DNA of 64,000 nucleotides from NVTR01 sp965237505 (GTDB taxonomy: Bacteria > Pseudomonadota > Alphaproteobacteria > Rhodobacterales > Rhodobacteraceae), in the NCBI GenBank assembly GCA_965237505.1, contig CBDEFR010000004.1, positions 62,001 through 126,000 of the forward strand, given 5' to 3'. The translations under genes and the position numbers were made by a program. Position 1 is the stretch's first letter, and every line of letters begins with the position of its first letter. Of the stretch, positions 44,470-53,181 are shown piece after piece. Below the pieces are notes generated by a model. The model was given only the letters and a program-made list of their open reading frames with translations. It did not search any database and was not told where the DNA came from.

Positions 44470-44679
44470 TCAATCCTCGAACTTGAACGACACTTTCAGC
44501 TTGGTCCGGTAAAGGCTCACCGCACCGTTCTCGACGACGAGGTCCTGCTCGGTCACTTCCGCCACGCGCAGATCGCGCAGACTGCTGGCGGCGCGCGCGA
44601 CCGCGGCGGCGGCGGCCTTGTCCCAGGACTCCGCGCTCGTCCCGACGATCTCGATCACTTTGTAGACACTGTCAGCCAT
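44470..44679 (-). CDS. Dodecin (flavin-binding)
   Basis: 69-aa dodecin, a dodecameric flavin-storing protein. It matches over its whole length: VYKVIEIVGTSAESWDKAAA, then ASSLRDLRVAEVTEQDL and the end LYRTKLKVSFKFED. The trp that stacks on flavin is the W of ESWDKA. GGGAGG ribosome binding site before ATG 44679; a second ATG lies 3 bp upstream. Not linked to the adjacent mobile DNA. Confidence 0.93.
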   Translation of the reverse strand: MADSVYKVIEIVGTSAESWDKAAAAAVARAASSLRDLRVAEVTEQDLVVENGAVSLYRTKLKVSFKFED

Positions 44680-45145
44680 CATGCATCCTCCCCATCCGTA
44701 CCGCCAGCGTAGAGCAATCGGCGGTCGTTGTCAGCAAGCGTAGGGTGGTTGATTTCACCCACCATCCCTGAATCCAACACACACCACGCCGGCCAAAGGT
44801 GCGCCCAACACACCCCAAACCCCGCCCGATAGCCCCGCACGGGCCGCGCCTGACCATCCGGCGCTCCGCGCGTTTGGGCCTGAAACGGTCCCCCGGACCG
44901 TTTCCAAATCGGCCCTCACCCCCGGTCGTGCCGGAGGCACGCTTGCAGCGTGACGCAGGCGCGTTCGCACAGTCCCAGGGCTCCGCCCGTTCAGCACTGA
45001 AAACATCCACTGGATGTTTTCCGAGACGGGCTTCACCCCCTCAAGTCAGGCGCGGCCCTCAGCTCTGTTTGACCCGCGCCCGACTGCCCAGACCGCAAAA
45101 CTTGCAAGCGCCACCCAAACCCCTGACAGGCAAAGCGAATTCGAC

Positions 45146-45177
45146 TTATCCACAGGAATATCAACACTTTATCCCCA
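45146..45177 (+). promoter_or_regulatory. Two DnaA-box-like sequences
   Basis: TTATCCACA (45146-45154, perfect consensus) and TTATCCCCA (45169-45177, one mismatch) in the same orientation, 23 bp apart. They lie in the AT-richer part of a long gene-free stretch. Confidence 0.45.
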
Positions 45178-45250
45178 GAAAAATTTCACCGCCCAGCATT
45201 TTTCGCTTGCGGGACTCAATTCCATTTGCGAGTGTTTCCTTACCGCGATG

Positions 45251-45481
45251 GTTTTTCGGAATCAGAGCGGTGCGCAAAGGCCCCAAGAAGCTGGAGCGAA
45301 ATGAGAAGGATCTTCGGAACCGGATCGGATCGTGAAGGGTTTTGGGAGACAGTTAGATCGTAAGGGTTCTTCGGAAAAATTGCGACGGGCGGTATCTTAG
45401 GGGCTGGAGCAAGCCACGAAAAGGATCTTCGGAAACTTGGACTGGCGGCGATGGTTCGCAAGGATCAGAGCAAAATGAGCC
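45251..45481 (+). repeat. Degenerate tandem array, period 57-58 bp, four units
   Basis: TTCGGAA recurs at 45255, 45313, 45370 and 45428, spaced 58, 57 and 58 bp. Units 1 and 3 share GCTGGAGC near their ends; units 2 and 4 share AGGATCTTCGGAA at their starts. Similarity outside these blocks is weak. Confidence 0.45.
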
Positions 45482-45937
45482 AGACCGCCTTAGGGGGGAA
45501 AAGTTCAGGAAGGCGTCAGGGTGTGTCTGCAAGGGCACGATGCGAGGACCGCGTCTGAGCACCTGGCGCCTTTTCCTGTTCCACAATCCCCGCAACCGCG
45601 CCACCGGCTTCAGATAAGAAGCGGGGCCCGGCTGCCTTTAGCAACCAAGCCCCACTGTCAGCGTCAGCTGATGCAATACCGCGTCCACGCACCTGTGCGC
45701 GAACAGTTACACCGCGCAGCACCCCAGATCAACCAGATGTCGCGTGAAGGCGCAACAAAACCGCAACATTTACCTATCCGGCAGTAGGGCGGGGTTCACC
45801 CCGCAACTGCGCACCACAACAATATCCCCAACTACGGATTAAAACCCGCCCCGCGGACCCGCCGTGCCGAACAAACTCTCGCCAAATTCACCCGGTATTC
45901 AGCTTGCCCGAGTGCCCAAGCCGAAAGGACAGCCGCC

Positions 45938-46126
45938 GTGCAAAAGCTCCTGATCGCCGCCGCCCTGATCGCAGCGGGCTATTTCGCCTACACCGAATAC
46001 GCCACCCCCGGCGCCGGCGGCTTCAGCACATCCACATCCGGATCGAACGGGTTCTCGGCAATGACCGGGGCCGCGCGCAGCGTTACCGGCGGCGTTGTGG
46101 GCGCGGCCGCCCGGATCGCCAATTAG
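45938..46126 (+). CDS. Small hypothetical membrane protein
   Basis: 62 aa from GTG with GAAAGGA upstream. An N-terminal hydrophobic helix (KLLIAAALIAAGYFAY) is followed by a glycine/serine-rich tail (GGFSTSTSGSNG) and a short C-terminal helix. Possibly a secreted or membrane-anchored peptide. No family recognised. Confidence 0.5.
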   Translation: MQKLLIAAALIAAGYFAYTEYATPGAGGFSTSTSGSNGFSAMTGAARSVTGGVVGAAARIAN

Positions 46127-46166
46127 ATCGGCATAAAACAGCCCCAGTTCACCCCGGACCAACCGG

Positions 46167-46472
46167 TCACTTGACCACCACAGTCCCCTTCATGCTGGGG
46201 TGAATTGTGCAGATATACTCATAAGTCCCGGCCACTGTGAACGATATCTCACCGCTCACGCCTTTCCTCAGCCTGCCGGTGTCGAACGAACCGTCCCTGG
46301 CGGTCGCGGTATGGCGGGCGCGGTCCTCGTTGAGCCAGACAATCGTGTCGCCCACCGCAATGGTGATCACTTCATCATGATACTTGAAGCTCTTGATATT
46401 GACCTTAAGTGTATCCGCCCAGGCGGCACCTGCCAGCAACACCGCAGCCGTCAGCGTGATCGCAAATCGCAT
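46167..46472 (-). CDS. Small cupredoxin (plastocyanin/amicyanin-like)
   Basis: 101-aa periplasmic blue-copper protein: signal peptide ITLTAAVLLAGAAWA, then the type-1 copper ligands His (in DRARHTATA), Cys and His (in YICTIHPSMKG) and Met. I start it at ATG 46472, with AAGGA upstream; the longer frame is not conserved. Divergent from a metal-type promoter and the DUF4396 gene, which suggests a copper role (inference). Confidence 0.88.
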   Translation of the reverse strand: MRFAITLTAAVLLAGAAWADTLKVNIKSFKYHDEVITIAVGDTIVWLNEDRARHTATARDGSFDTGRLRKGVSGEISFTVAGTYEYICTIHPSMKGTVVVK

Positions 46473-46648
46473 AGCAATTCCTTTCTGTTGCGTAAAAGGC
46501 CCATGACCTTCGGTCGCGGCCCCAGTCCCAGCTCGGCCCCAGTGTCCAAGAACCAGCGGCAATTTCAAGGAACATATTCGTGAATCACCTGGCATTTGCG
46601 CCATTGGTGCAGCAAATCGCAGTGCGCAGCAATTGGCGACGGACCCCC

Positions 46649-46679
46649 TTGACCTTCCAGTAACTGGAACCTTTAAGAT
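46649..46679 (+). promoter_or_regulatory. MerR/CueR-type metal-responsive promoter
   Basis: -35 TTGACC (46649-46654), -10 TAAGAT (46674-46679), spacer 19 bp, which is the lengthened spacing used by MerR-family activators. The spacer holds the perfect palindrome TTCCAGTAACTGGAA (46655-46669), close to the CueR copper box. It faces the DUF4396 gene. Confidence 0.65.
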
Positions 46680-46723
46680 GCCAAGAATCACCCGGCGCCG
46701 CGCCGCTCATGAAAGGCTCAAAC

Positions 46724-47187
46724 ATGTCCGAACACGCACATCACCACACCGCCTCGCTCAACCGCCTGGCGCTGAGCGCAACCCTGCACTGCCTGACCGG
46801 CTGCGGCATCGGCGAGGTGCTGGGGGGCTGGTCATCGGAACTGCGCTCGGCTGGGGCACGGTGGCGACCATCGCGCTGGCCGTCGTGCTGGCGTTTTTCT
46901 TCGGCTACCTGATGACGCTGGTGCCACTGCTGCGCGCCGCCATGCCGCTGGCGCGCGCGCTGCGCGTCGCACTGGCGGCAGACTCGGTGTCGATCACGGT
47001 GATGGAGATCATCGACAACGCGGTGATCCTGGTGATCCCCGGCGCGATGAGCGCCGGGCTGGCATCATGGCTGTTCTGGGCCAGCCTGGGGTTTGCGCTG
47101 ATCGTCGCGGCGTTCGTGGTGTTCCCGGTGAACCGGTGGATGATCGCGCGGGGTAGGGGCCATGCGGTGGTGCATGGGCATCATTGA
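46724..47187 (+). pseudogene. DUF4396 membrane protein, frameshifted in a G run
   Basis: N-terminal part MSEHAHHHTASLNRLALSAT, then GCGIGEVLG in one frame. The remainder, VIGTALGWGTVATIALAVV to the end (RGRGHAVVHGHH), is in another. At 46821-46826 a run of six G breaks the frame; four G would give LGLVIG. The His-rich ends and several helices suggest a metal-related membrane protein (inference), consistent with the CueR-type promoter upstream. A genuine mutation, slippage switching or an assembly error would look the same. Confidence 0.75.
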
Positions 47188-47366
47188 GGGGGGTCGGGTG
47201 GATTGCAAATCCCCTTTTCGGATGTTCCGCCGCGGCCTGAGGTCCCCGCTTGCGCGGGGACGACAATCGCCTTGATCGTAGGGCAACACTGTCATCCTCG
47301 CGCAAGCGGGGATCTCTCACCACCTGCGGTAACCCATAATTGACCAAATCCCCGCACCGTCGCGCT

Positions 47367-47663
47367 ATGCGCGACCACACCTACGCCACTTACATCCTCA
47401 CCAATCGCCCACTCGGCACGCTCTACACCGGCGTCACCAATGACCTCATCCGCCGCCTCGCCGAGCATCGCCAGGGCCACGTTGACAGTTTTACCCGCCG
47501 CTACAACTGCACGCGGCTCGTCTGGCACGAACATCACACGGATATTCGAGCGGCGATCTTGCGAGAAAAACACATCAAGAAATGGAACCGCGCCTGGAAG
47601 ATTGAGATGATTGAAGCGATGAACCCGGATTGGGACGACCTGTCACCAACGCTGGTTGTCTAA
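47367..47663 (+). CDS. GIY-YIG nuclease-domain protein (YhbQ-like)
   Basis: 98 aa: MRDHTYATYILTNRPLGTLY, then GVTNDLIRRLAEHR, where the Y-I-L / L-Y-T-G pattern is the GIY-YIG core and the Arg in NDLIRRL is catalytic. The C-terminal REKHIKKWNRAWKIEMIE is typical of the small bacterial family. Likely DNA repair or processing, not established. Started at ATG 47367. Confidence 0.85.
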   Translation: MRDHTYATYILTNRPLGTLYTGVTNDLIRRLAEHRQGHVDSFTRRYNCTRLVWHEHHTDIRAAILREKHIKKWNRAWKIEMIEAMNPDWDDLSPTLVV

Positions 47664-47708
47664 TCCCTGTCACGCCCCGGAAGGCAACTGTCACGCCCGC
47701 GAAGCAAG

Positions 47709-47784
47709 CCGTAGGGCGGGGTTCCACCCCGCCGATTTTCTGCCGAAGCGGCCCCATCATGGCGGGATCAATCCCGCCCTACGG
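47709..47784. repeat. Paired inverted repeats (GTAGGGCGGG class)
   Basis: CCGTAGGGCGGG at 47709-47720 and CCCGCCCTACGG at 47773-47784 are inverted copies, each with its own inner palindrome. Related single copies are at 45786 (GTAGGGCGGGGTTCACC) and 44740. The remaining DNA to 48052 includes a short frame at 47910-48014 that I do not accept as a gene. Confidence 0.5.
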
Positions 47785-48052
47785 TGCCCATTCACCACCT
47801 CGGCCCCCCATTTCCCACGCCGTCCCGGACCTCGATCCGGGTCCCCAGCCGGACCGGAACACGCCGCCGACATGCCCGACTACACTCGACGCATATTAGG
47901 TCAGCATCGATGACCAAAATGATCCCCAGCGAGATATTTAAAGAATTTAAAGTCGGCCTTCTCAGACCACTAAAGACTTTTAAGAACCCCCTCTCGGACA
48001 TGTACAAACTTTAAAGAACGCGGCGATTTTCCCGATTCGCGTCAGAGAACCG

Positions 48053-48802
48053 TCAGCCGTTCAGAAACGCCCGCACCGCGGCCCAAAATCGCGCGGTTTC
48101 TCGGCGTGCAGCCAGTGCCCTGCACCCGGAATGCGCGCGAATTTAGCCTTTGGAAACAACGCCTTGATCCTGCGTCGATGGTCGCGGCTGAGATACTCGC
48201 TCTCGCTGCCGCTCAAAAACAACACGTCACCTTAAAAGGCGCCGGTAACCTGCGGAAACCCACAATTTTATCCATTTCGCTGGCCAGCGTCGCCAGGTTC
48301 AGCCGCCATTTTTTCGCTTTCAAATCAAACGATTGCAATAGAAACGACCGCAACACCGGATCGTCAATCTCACCCAACTGCGCCTCCACATCCGAGCGCC
48401 TCTCCACGGCACTCAAATCGACATTCTGCATCGCCTCGATCAGGTGAATTTGCGTGTGATTATAAGCCGTTGGCGCAATATCCGCAATCACCATCCGGCG
48501 CACGGATGCGGGGTGCGTCAGCGCCAGAACCATCGCCGCCTTGCCGCCCATTGAATGGCCCAGCAGGTCCATCCTGCCGCCATGCGCGGCGATCACCTCG
48601 GCCAGATCACCAGCCAGATCATCGTCGCTATGTGTTTGAAACCATTCGCTTTGTCCGTGGTTGCGCATGTCAACAGCCACCACCCGCTGATCGCTCAAGC
48701 GTTTGCCGATCACCCCCAATTGCGCGCCGAGCCAAACAGCCCATGCGCGATCAGCAACGCCGGTTGGTCACCCGGATCGCCGTGGGAAATGCAATGCAGC
48801 AT
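48053..48802 (-). pseudogene. Alpha/beta hydrolase (YbfF-type esterase), multiply disrupted
   Basis: Recognisable in pieces. ATG 48802 MLHCISHGDPGDQPALLIAH, the nucleophile elbow GHSMGG, DMRNHGQSEW, and a C-terminal GAGHWLHAEKPRDF. Lesions are one G lost in a run (near 48720), one base lost and AAA changed to TAA (near 48230-48260), and one T lost near the end (48090). With at least four lesions this is a true pseudogene. Confidence 0.85.
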
Positions 48803-48817
48803 CGCAGCTCTGGCTCA

Positions 48818-50113
48818 TTACAGCCCGGGGTAGATCGGAAATTTTCCGCATAGTTTCAGGACTTTGGCCTTCACTTTGGCTTCAACGGCGGCGTTGCCAT
48901 CCTCACCGTTTGCCGCCAGCCCGTCGACCACCTCGACGATCCAGTCGGCGATCTGGCGGAATTCGCTTTCACCAAAACCGCGCGTGGTGCCGGCCGAGGA
49001 TCCGAGCCGTATCCCGCTGGTAACAGTTGGTTTTTCCGGGTCAAATGGAATGCCGTTCTTGTTGGTTGTGATGTTGGCGCGGCCCAGTGCCTTTTCGGTC
49101 GCGTTGCCCTTGACCGCTTTCGGGCGCAGATCGACCAGCATGACATGGGTGTCGGTGCCGCCAGTCACGATGTCCAGCCCACCCTTCATCAGCTGATCCG
49201 CCAGCGCTCGCGCGTTCGCCACCACTTGTGCGGTGTAGTCGCGAAACTCCGGTCGCAACGCTTCGCCGAACGCAACCGCCTTGGCGGCGATCACGTGCAT
49301 CAGCGGGCCGCCCTGAATGCCCGGGAAGATTGCGGAATTCACTTTCTTTGCAATCGCTTCGTCGTTGGTCAGGATCATTCCGCCGCGCGGTCCACGCAGG
49401 GTTTTATGGGTGGTCGTTGTTGCAACGTGGGCGTGCGGAAATGGCGAGGGATGCTGGCCACCGGCCACCAGTCCGGCAATATGCGCCATGTCGACCAGCA
49501 GATAGGCGCCGACTGAATCGGCGACTTCGCGCATCCGGGCAAAATCAATAATCCGTGGAATGGCCGAACCACCTGCGATTATCAGCTTGGCCTGATGTTC
49601 TTTGGCAAGTGCGGCAATCTGATCATAGTCGATCCGGCTGTCCTGCTTGCGCACCCCATATTGCACCGCATTGAACCATTTGCCTGACTGGTTGGGGGCA
49701 GCACCGTGGGTCAGGTGGCCGCCCGAGGCCAGGTTCATCCCCAATATCGTGTCACCGGGCTGAATAAGCGCCTGAAACACACCCTGATTGGCCTGGCTGC
49801 CAGAGTTCGGCTGAACATTGACAAATTCACAACCAAACAGCTGGCGGGCCCGGTCGATGGCGAGGTTTTCGGCTACGTCAACATACTGGCAACCGCCATA
49901 ATAACGCCGCCCCGGATAGCCTTCGGCATATTTATTGGTTAACACCGAGCCTTGCGCCTGCAACACCGCCGCGGACACGATGTTTTCAGACGCGATCAGC
50001 TCGATCTCGTCCTGCTGGCGGGCACGTTCGCTGGTTATCGCACCAAAAAGCACCGGGTCGCGCGACGACAGGGTTTCGGTGAAAAAGCCCGATTCAGGTG
50101 CTGCAGCGTCCAT
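48818..50113 (-). CDS. glyA: Serine hydroxymethyltransferase GlyA
   Basis: 431-aa PLP enzyme that interconverts serine and glycine with tetrahydrofolate and feeds the one-carbon pool. PLP-binding Lys in VATTTTHKTLRGPRGG; ELIASEN and NVQPNSGSQAN are typical. I start it at ATG 50113 (MDAAAPESGFF), with GGAGATG upstream. A longer frame exists to 50281. Divergent from NAD kinase. It fits functionally with the methyl-group genes further on. Confidence 0.94.
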   Translation of the reverse strand: MDAAAPESGFFTETLSSRDPVLFGAITSERARQQDEIELIASENIVSAAVLQAQGSVLTNKYAEGYPGRRYYGGCQYVDVAENLAIDRARQLFGCEFVNVQPNSGSQANQGVFQALIQPGDTILGMNLASGGHLTHGAAPNQSGKWFNAVQYGVRKQDSRIDYDQIAALAKEHQAKLIIAGGSAIPRIIDFARMREVADSVGAYLLVDMAHIAGLVAGGQHPSPFPHAHVATTTTHKTLRGPRGGMILTNDEAIAKKVNSAIFPGIQGGPLMHVIAAKAVAFGEALRPEFRDYTAQVVANARALADQLMKGGLDIVTGGTDTHVMLVDLRPKAVKGNATEKALGRANITTNKNGIPFDPEKPTVTSGIRLGSSAGTTRGFGESEFRQIADWIVEVVDGLAANGEDGNAAVEAKVKAKVLKLCGKFPIYPGL

Positions 50114-50283
50114 GGGTGCATCTCCGATTGAATTTGATTTCCCGCGGCTTCTAACGGGAATTGCTGCGCGATGAAAGCACAGAATACGACGCAGTAGCGC
50201 AGCTTCGCGCCGTTTGTCCAGCCGCTTGAGGACTTGTGTTTCCGTGGCCCTCGCGCAATGACTTTTGCAAAGGGGGGCCAAAG

Positions 50284-51051
50284 ATGGCGCGCCGTCACAA
50301 AATCGCCTTTGCCGCCAGCACTGCAGCCATCGCGCAGGATGCGAGAGTGCAGTTCGTGGCGCGCCACGGTGATATTGCGCTTGCGAACGCGGACGTGATA
50401 GTCGCGCTCGGCGGCGACGGTTTCATGCTGCAAACGCTGCATGGAACCATGCATCTGGATACGCCGGTCTATGGGATGAACTGCGGCACAATCGGCTTTT
50501 TGATGAACGAATTTGTGGATGATGACTTGACGGAACGCCTGACAGCGGCCCAGGAAGAAAAGATAAATCCGCTGAAAATGGTCGCCGGATGCGTTGACGG
50601 AAGCCTTCATAATGCTTTGGCAATCAACGAGGTTTCGTTACTGCGCGCCGGCCCGCAAGCGGCAAAGCTGCAGATCAGTGTGGACGCCAAAGTTCGCATG
50701 GCTGAACTGGTGTGCGACGGGGCGCTGGTGTGCACTCCGGCAGGTTCGACGGCGTATAACTATTCCGCGCACGGGCCGATCCTGCCGATCGGATCAGATG
50801 TTCTGGCGCTGACTGCAATGTCCGCATTTCGGCCGCGGCGCTGGCGCGGGGCGTTGCTCGCGAAAACCGCGAAAGTCCGGTTTGATGTTCTGGAGCCGGA
50901 AAAGCGCCCGGTAATGGCGGATGCCGATGGCCGCTCGGTGCGTGATGTTGCCTGGGTCGAGATCAGCAGTGAGGGCGAAGTGGTTCATCGGATACTGTTT
51001 GACCCGGGCCACGGATTGGAAGAGCGGCTGACGCGCGAGCAATTCGTTTGA
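50284..51051 (+). CDS. nadK: NAD kinase
   Basis: 255-aa cytoplasmic enzyme forming NADP from NAD. GGDG motif in VIVALGGDGFMLQT, the NE pair in ALAINEVSLLR and TPAGSTAYNYSAHGP. GGGG-rich ribosome binding region before ATG 50284. Converges on prpE through a pair of hairpins. Confidence 0.94.
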   Translation: MARRHKIAFAASTAAIAQDARVQFVARHGDIALANADVIVALGGDGFMLQTLHGTMHLDTPVYGMNCGTIGFLMNEFVDDDLTERLTAAQEEKINPLKMVAGCVDGSLHNALAINEVSLLRAGPQAAKLQISVDAKVRMAELVCDGALVCTPAGSTAYNYSAHGPILPIGSDVLALTAMSAFRPRRWRGALLAKTAKVRFDVLEPEKRPVMADADGRSVRDVAWVEISSEGEVVHRILFDPGHGLEERLTREQFV

Positions 51052-51062
51052 AGCGCGCTGAC

Positions 51063-51109
51063 AAAGAGTTTTCTCAAAACTCTTTTCAAAATCATTCAGA
51101 ATGATTTTG
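51063..51109. terminator. Two tandem hairpins between convergent genes
   Basis: AAAGAGTTTT / AAAACTCTTT (51063-51085) and CAAAATCATT / AATGATTTTG (51087-51109), each a perfect 10-bp stem with a 3-nt loop. Both strands end in T or A runs, so they can stop nadK and prpE transcription. Confidence 0.7.
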
Positions 51110-51111
51110 GC

Positions 51112-53004
51112 CTAACGGTTTGGGTAGCCAAGCGATTTCAAGGCCTGCGCGATCTCGTCGAGAATGGCCGGATCGTCGATCGTGGCGGGCATTTTGTAGT
51201 GCTTGCCGTCGGCAATGCTGATCATCGTGGCGCGCAGAATCTTTCCAGACCGGGTTTTGGGCAGGCGATCCACCACAACGGCAAGCTTGAACGCCGCGAC
51301 CGGTCCGATTTTCTCGCGCACCAGCCTGATGATTTCTGCGGCCAAGTCCGCATGCTCACGGCCTGCCCCGGCATTAAGGCACACAAATCCGAGCGGTAAC
51401 TGTCCCTTTAGCTGATCCGCAACTCCGATGACCGCGCATTCGGCGACATCCGGGTGGCTGGCCAGCACCTCTTCCATCTCGCCGGTGGATAGGCGGTGTC
51501 CGGCGACGTTGATCACATCATCAGTGCGGGCCATGATATACAGATAGCCGTCCGCATCGACGTATCCCGCGTCGCCGGTTTCGTAATAGCCCGGGAAATG
51601 CTCTAGATAACCTTGGCGAAACCGATCATCGGCATTCCAAAGCGTCGGCAAGGTGCCTGGCGGCAATGGCAGTTTTATCGCGATGGCCCCTAATGTGCCC
51701 GGTTCAACAGGGTGTCCGCCCTCGTCCAGAATGCGCACATCAAAGCCGGGCATGGCCACTGAAACGGACCCGATCTTGACCGGCACGCCGCCAATGCCAA
51801 GCGGGTTGGCCGCGATCGCCCAGCCAGTTTCGGTCTGCCACCAATGGTCGATGACCGGGACGCCCAGCATATCCTGCGCCCACGTTATCGTGTCTGGATC
51901 CGCCCGTTCGCCAGCAAGGAACAGAGTTTGCAGCGAGCTGAGGTCGTATTTCCTGACAAGTTCGCCCTTTGGGTCTTCGCGTTTGATCGCGCGAAAGGCG
52001 GTCGGCGCGGTGAACAGAACCTTGATCCTGTGCTCCTGGATCATGCGCCAAAAAGTGCCTGCATCCGGCGTGCCAACCGGTTTGCCTTCAAAGACCACGG
52101 TTGTGTTGCCGTGGATCAGCGGCGCGTAACAGATATAGCTGTGGCCGACGACCCAGCCCACGTCGGAGGCGGCCCAGTAAACATCGCCGGGTTTCACGTC
52201 ATAAATTGCGCTCATGGTCCAGTTCAGCGCCACCAGATGGCCGGCCGTGGCGCGGATCACGCCCTTGGGCTTGCCGGTAGTGCCCGAGGTGTAAAGAATA
52301 TAGGCCGGGTGGTTGCCCTCGACCGGCAGACAGGCGGCCGGGGCGACACTTTGCTGCACCGCCTGCCAGTCAAAATCGCGTCGGTCGATCATGTCGGCAA
52401 GCTGCTGTTCACGTTGAAAGATAATGCAAAAATCAGGCCTGTGACTGGCCAGTTCAATGGCCCTGTCCAACAGGGGCTTGTAGGCGACAACCCGGCTTGG
52501 CTCAATGCCACAGGACGCCGCGATGATCGCTTTCGGCCTGGCGTCGTCGATCCGAACCGCCAGCTCGTTGGCGGCAAACCCGCCAAATACCACCGAGTGG
52601 ATCGCGCCAATCCGGGTCACGGCGAGCATCGCCACCAGGGCTTCGGGCACCATTGGCATGTAGATGACCACCCGGTCACCCTTGCTAACGCCTTTCGCCG
52701 CCAGCGCCCCGGCCAGCGCGGCAACCTGATCTTTCAACTCCCCGTAGCTGGTAGTGGATTTTGTGCCAGTCACCGGGCTGTCATGGATGATCGCAGCTTG
52801 CTTGCCCCGACCGGCGGCAACGTGGCGGTCGACCGCGTTATAGCAGGTGTTGACCAGCCCGTCGGAAAACCATTCGTATAGCGGAGCACTATCGTCAAAC
52901 AGCGCTTTGCTGGGCTTTTGGTCCCAGTCGATCGCCTCGGCGGCTTTCATCCAAAATGCGTCCGGGTCCGATTTCCACGCGGAATAGATGTCGCTGTAAG
53001 CCAC
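51112..53004 (-). CDS. prpE: Propionyl-CoA synthetase PrpE (acyl-CoA synthetase)
   Basis: 630-aa AMP-forming ligase. ATP motif YILYTSGTTGKPKG, acetyl/propionyl-CoA synthetase motifs WAASDVGWVVGHSYICYAPL and WWQTETGWAI, and the catalytic Lys in LPKTRSGKILRATM. PrpE rather than Acs is preferred because of length and the DVGWVVGHSY segment, but acetate use is possible. Confidence 0.9.
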   Translation of the reverse strand: MAYSDIYSAWKSDPDAFWMKAAEAIDWDQKPSKALFDDSAPLYEWFSDGLVNTCYNAVDRHVAAGRGKQAAIIHDSPVTGTKSTTSYGELKDQVAALAGALAAKGVSKGDRVVIYMPMVPEALVAMLAVTRIGAIHSVVFGGFAANELAVRIDDARPKAIIAASCGIEPSRVVAYKPLLDRAIELASHRPDFCIIFQREQQLADMIDRRDFDWQAVQQSVAPAACLPVEGNHPAYILYTSGTTGKPKGVIRATAGHLVALNWTMSAIYDVKPGDVYWAASDVGWVVGHSYICYAPLIHGNTTVVFEGKPVGTPDAGTFWRMIQEHRIKVLFTAPTAFRAIKREDPKGELVRKYDLSSLQTLFLAGERADPDTITWAQDMLGVPVIDHWWQTETGWAIAANPLGIGGVPVKIGSVSVAMPGFDVRILDEGGHPVEPGTLGAIAIKLPLPPGTLPTLWNADDRFRQGYLEHFPGYYETGDAGYVDADGYLYIMARTDDVINVAGHRLSTGEMEEVLASHPDVAECAVIGVADQLKGQLPLGFVCLNAGAGREHADLAAEIIRLVREKIGPVAAFKLAVVVDRLPKTRSGKILRATMISIADGKHYKMPATIDDPAILDEIAQALKSLGYPNR

Positions 53005-53181
53005 CGTATGCTTCCTTGATGCCGTCAGGTCGTTTACTTGACCAGTGGCGGTGCGGCAAGATCACCCGATGAGCGGGATGCCGAACTGACTTGATGGGCC
53101 ATTTTCGAAAAAAACATTCTCAGGAACCCGATGCGAATTTGCCGTTGAAATTGCCCGACCGGTTGATCAATGTGCAGTGAA

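Larger units (their letters stand above)
44680..45937. other. 1.26-kb stretch without a convincing gene
   Basis: It holds two palindromes (GAAACGGTCC / GGACCGTTTC at 44883-44904 and GAAAACATCC / GGATGTTTTC near 44999-45021), two DnaA-box-like sequences (45146-45177) and a degenerate tandem array of about 58 bp (45251-45481). A copy of the repeat CCCCGCACGGGCCGCGCCTG (44833) is shared with 44316. From 45482 to 45937 I see only short frames without codon bias. A promoter for dodecin presumably lies near 44690-44720. Confidence 0.6.

Noticed and set aside
45516..45722. Minus-strand frame of 68 codons in the gene-free stretch
   Set aside because: No family, no ribosome binding site, composition like shadow frames.
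47910..48014. 34-codon frame MTKMIPSEIFKEF
   Set aside because: No ribosome binding site, and the DNA resembles a dispersed GATATTTA repeat.
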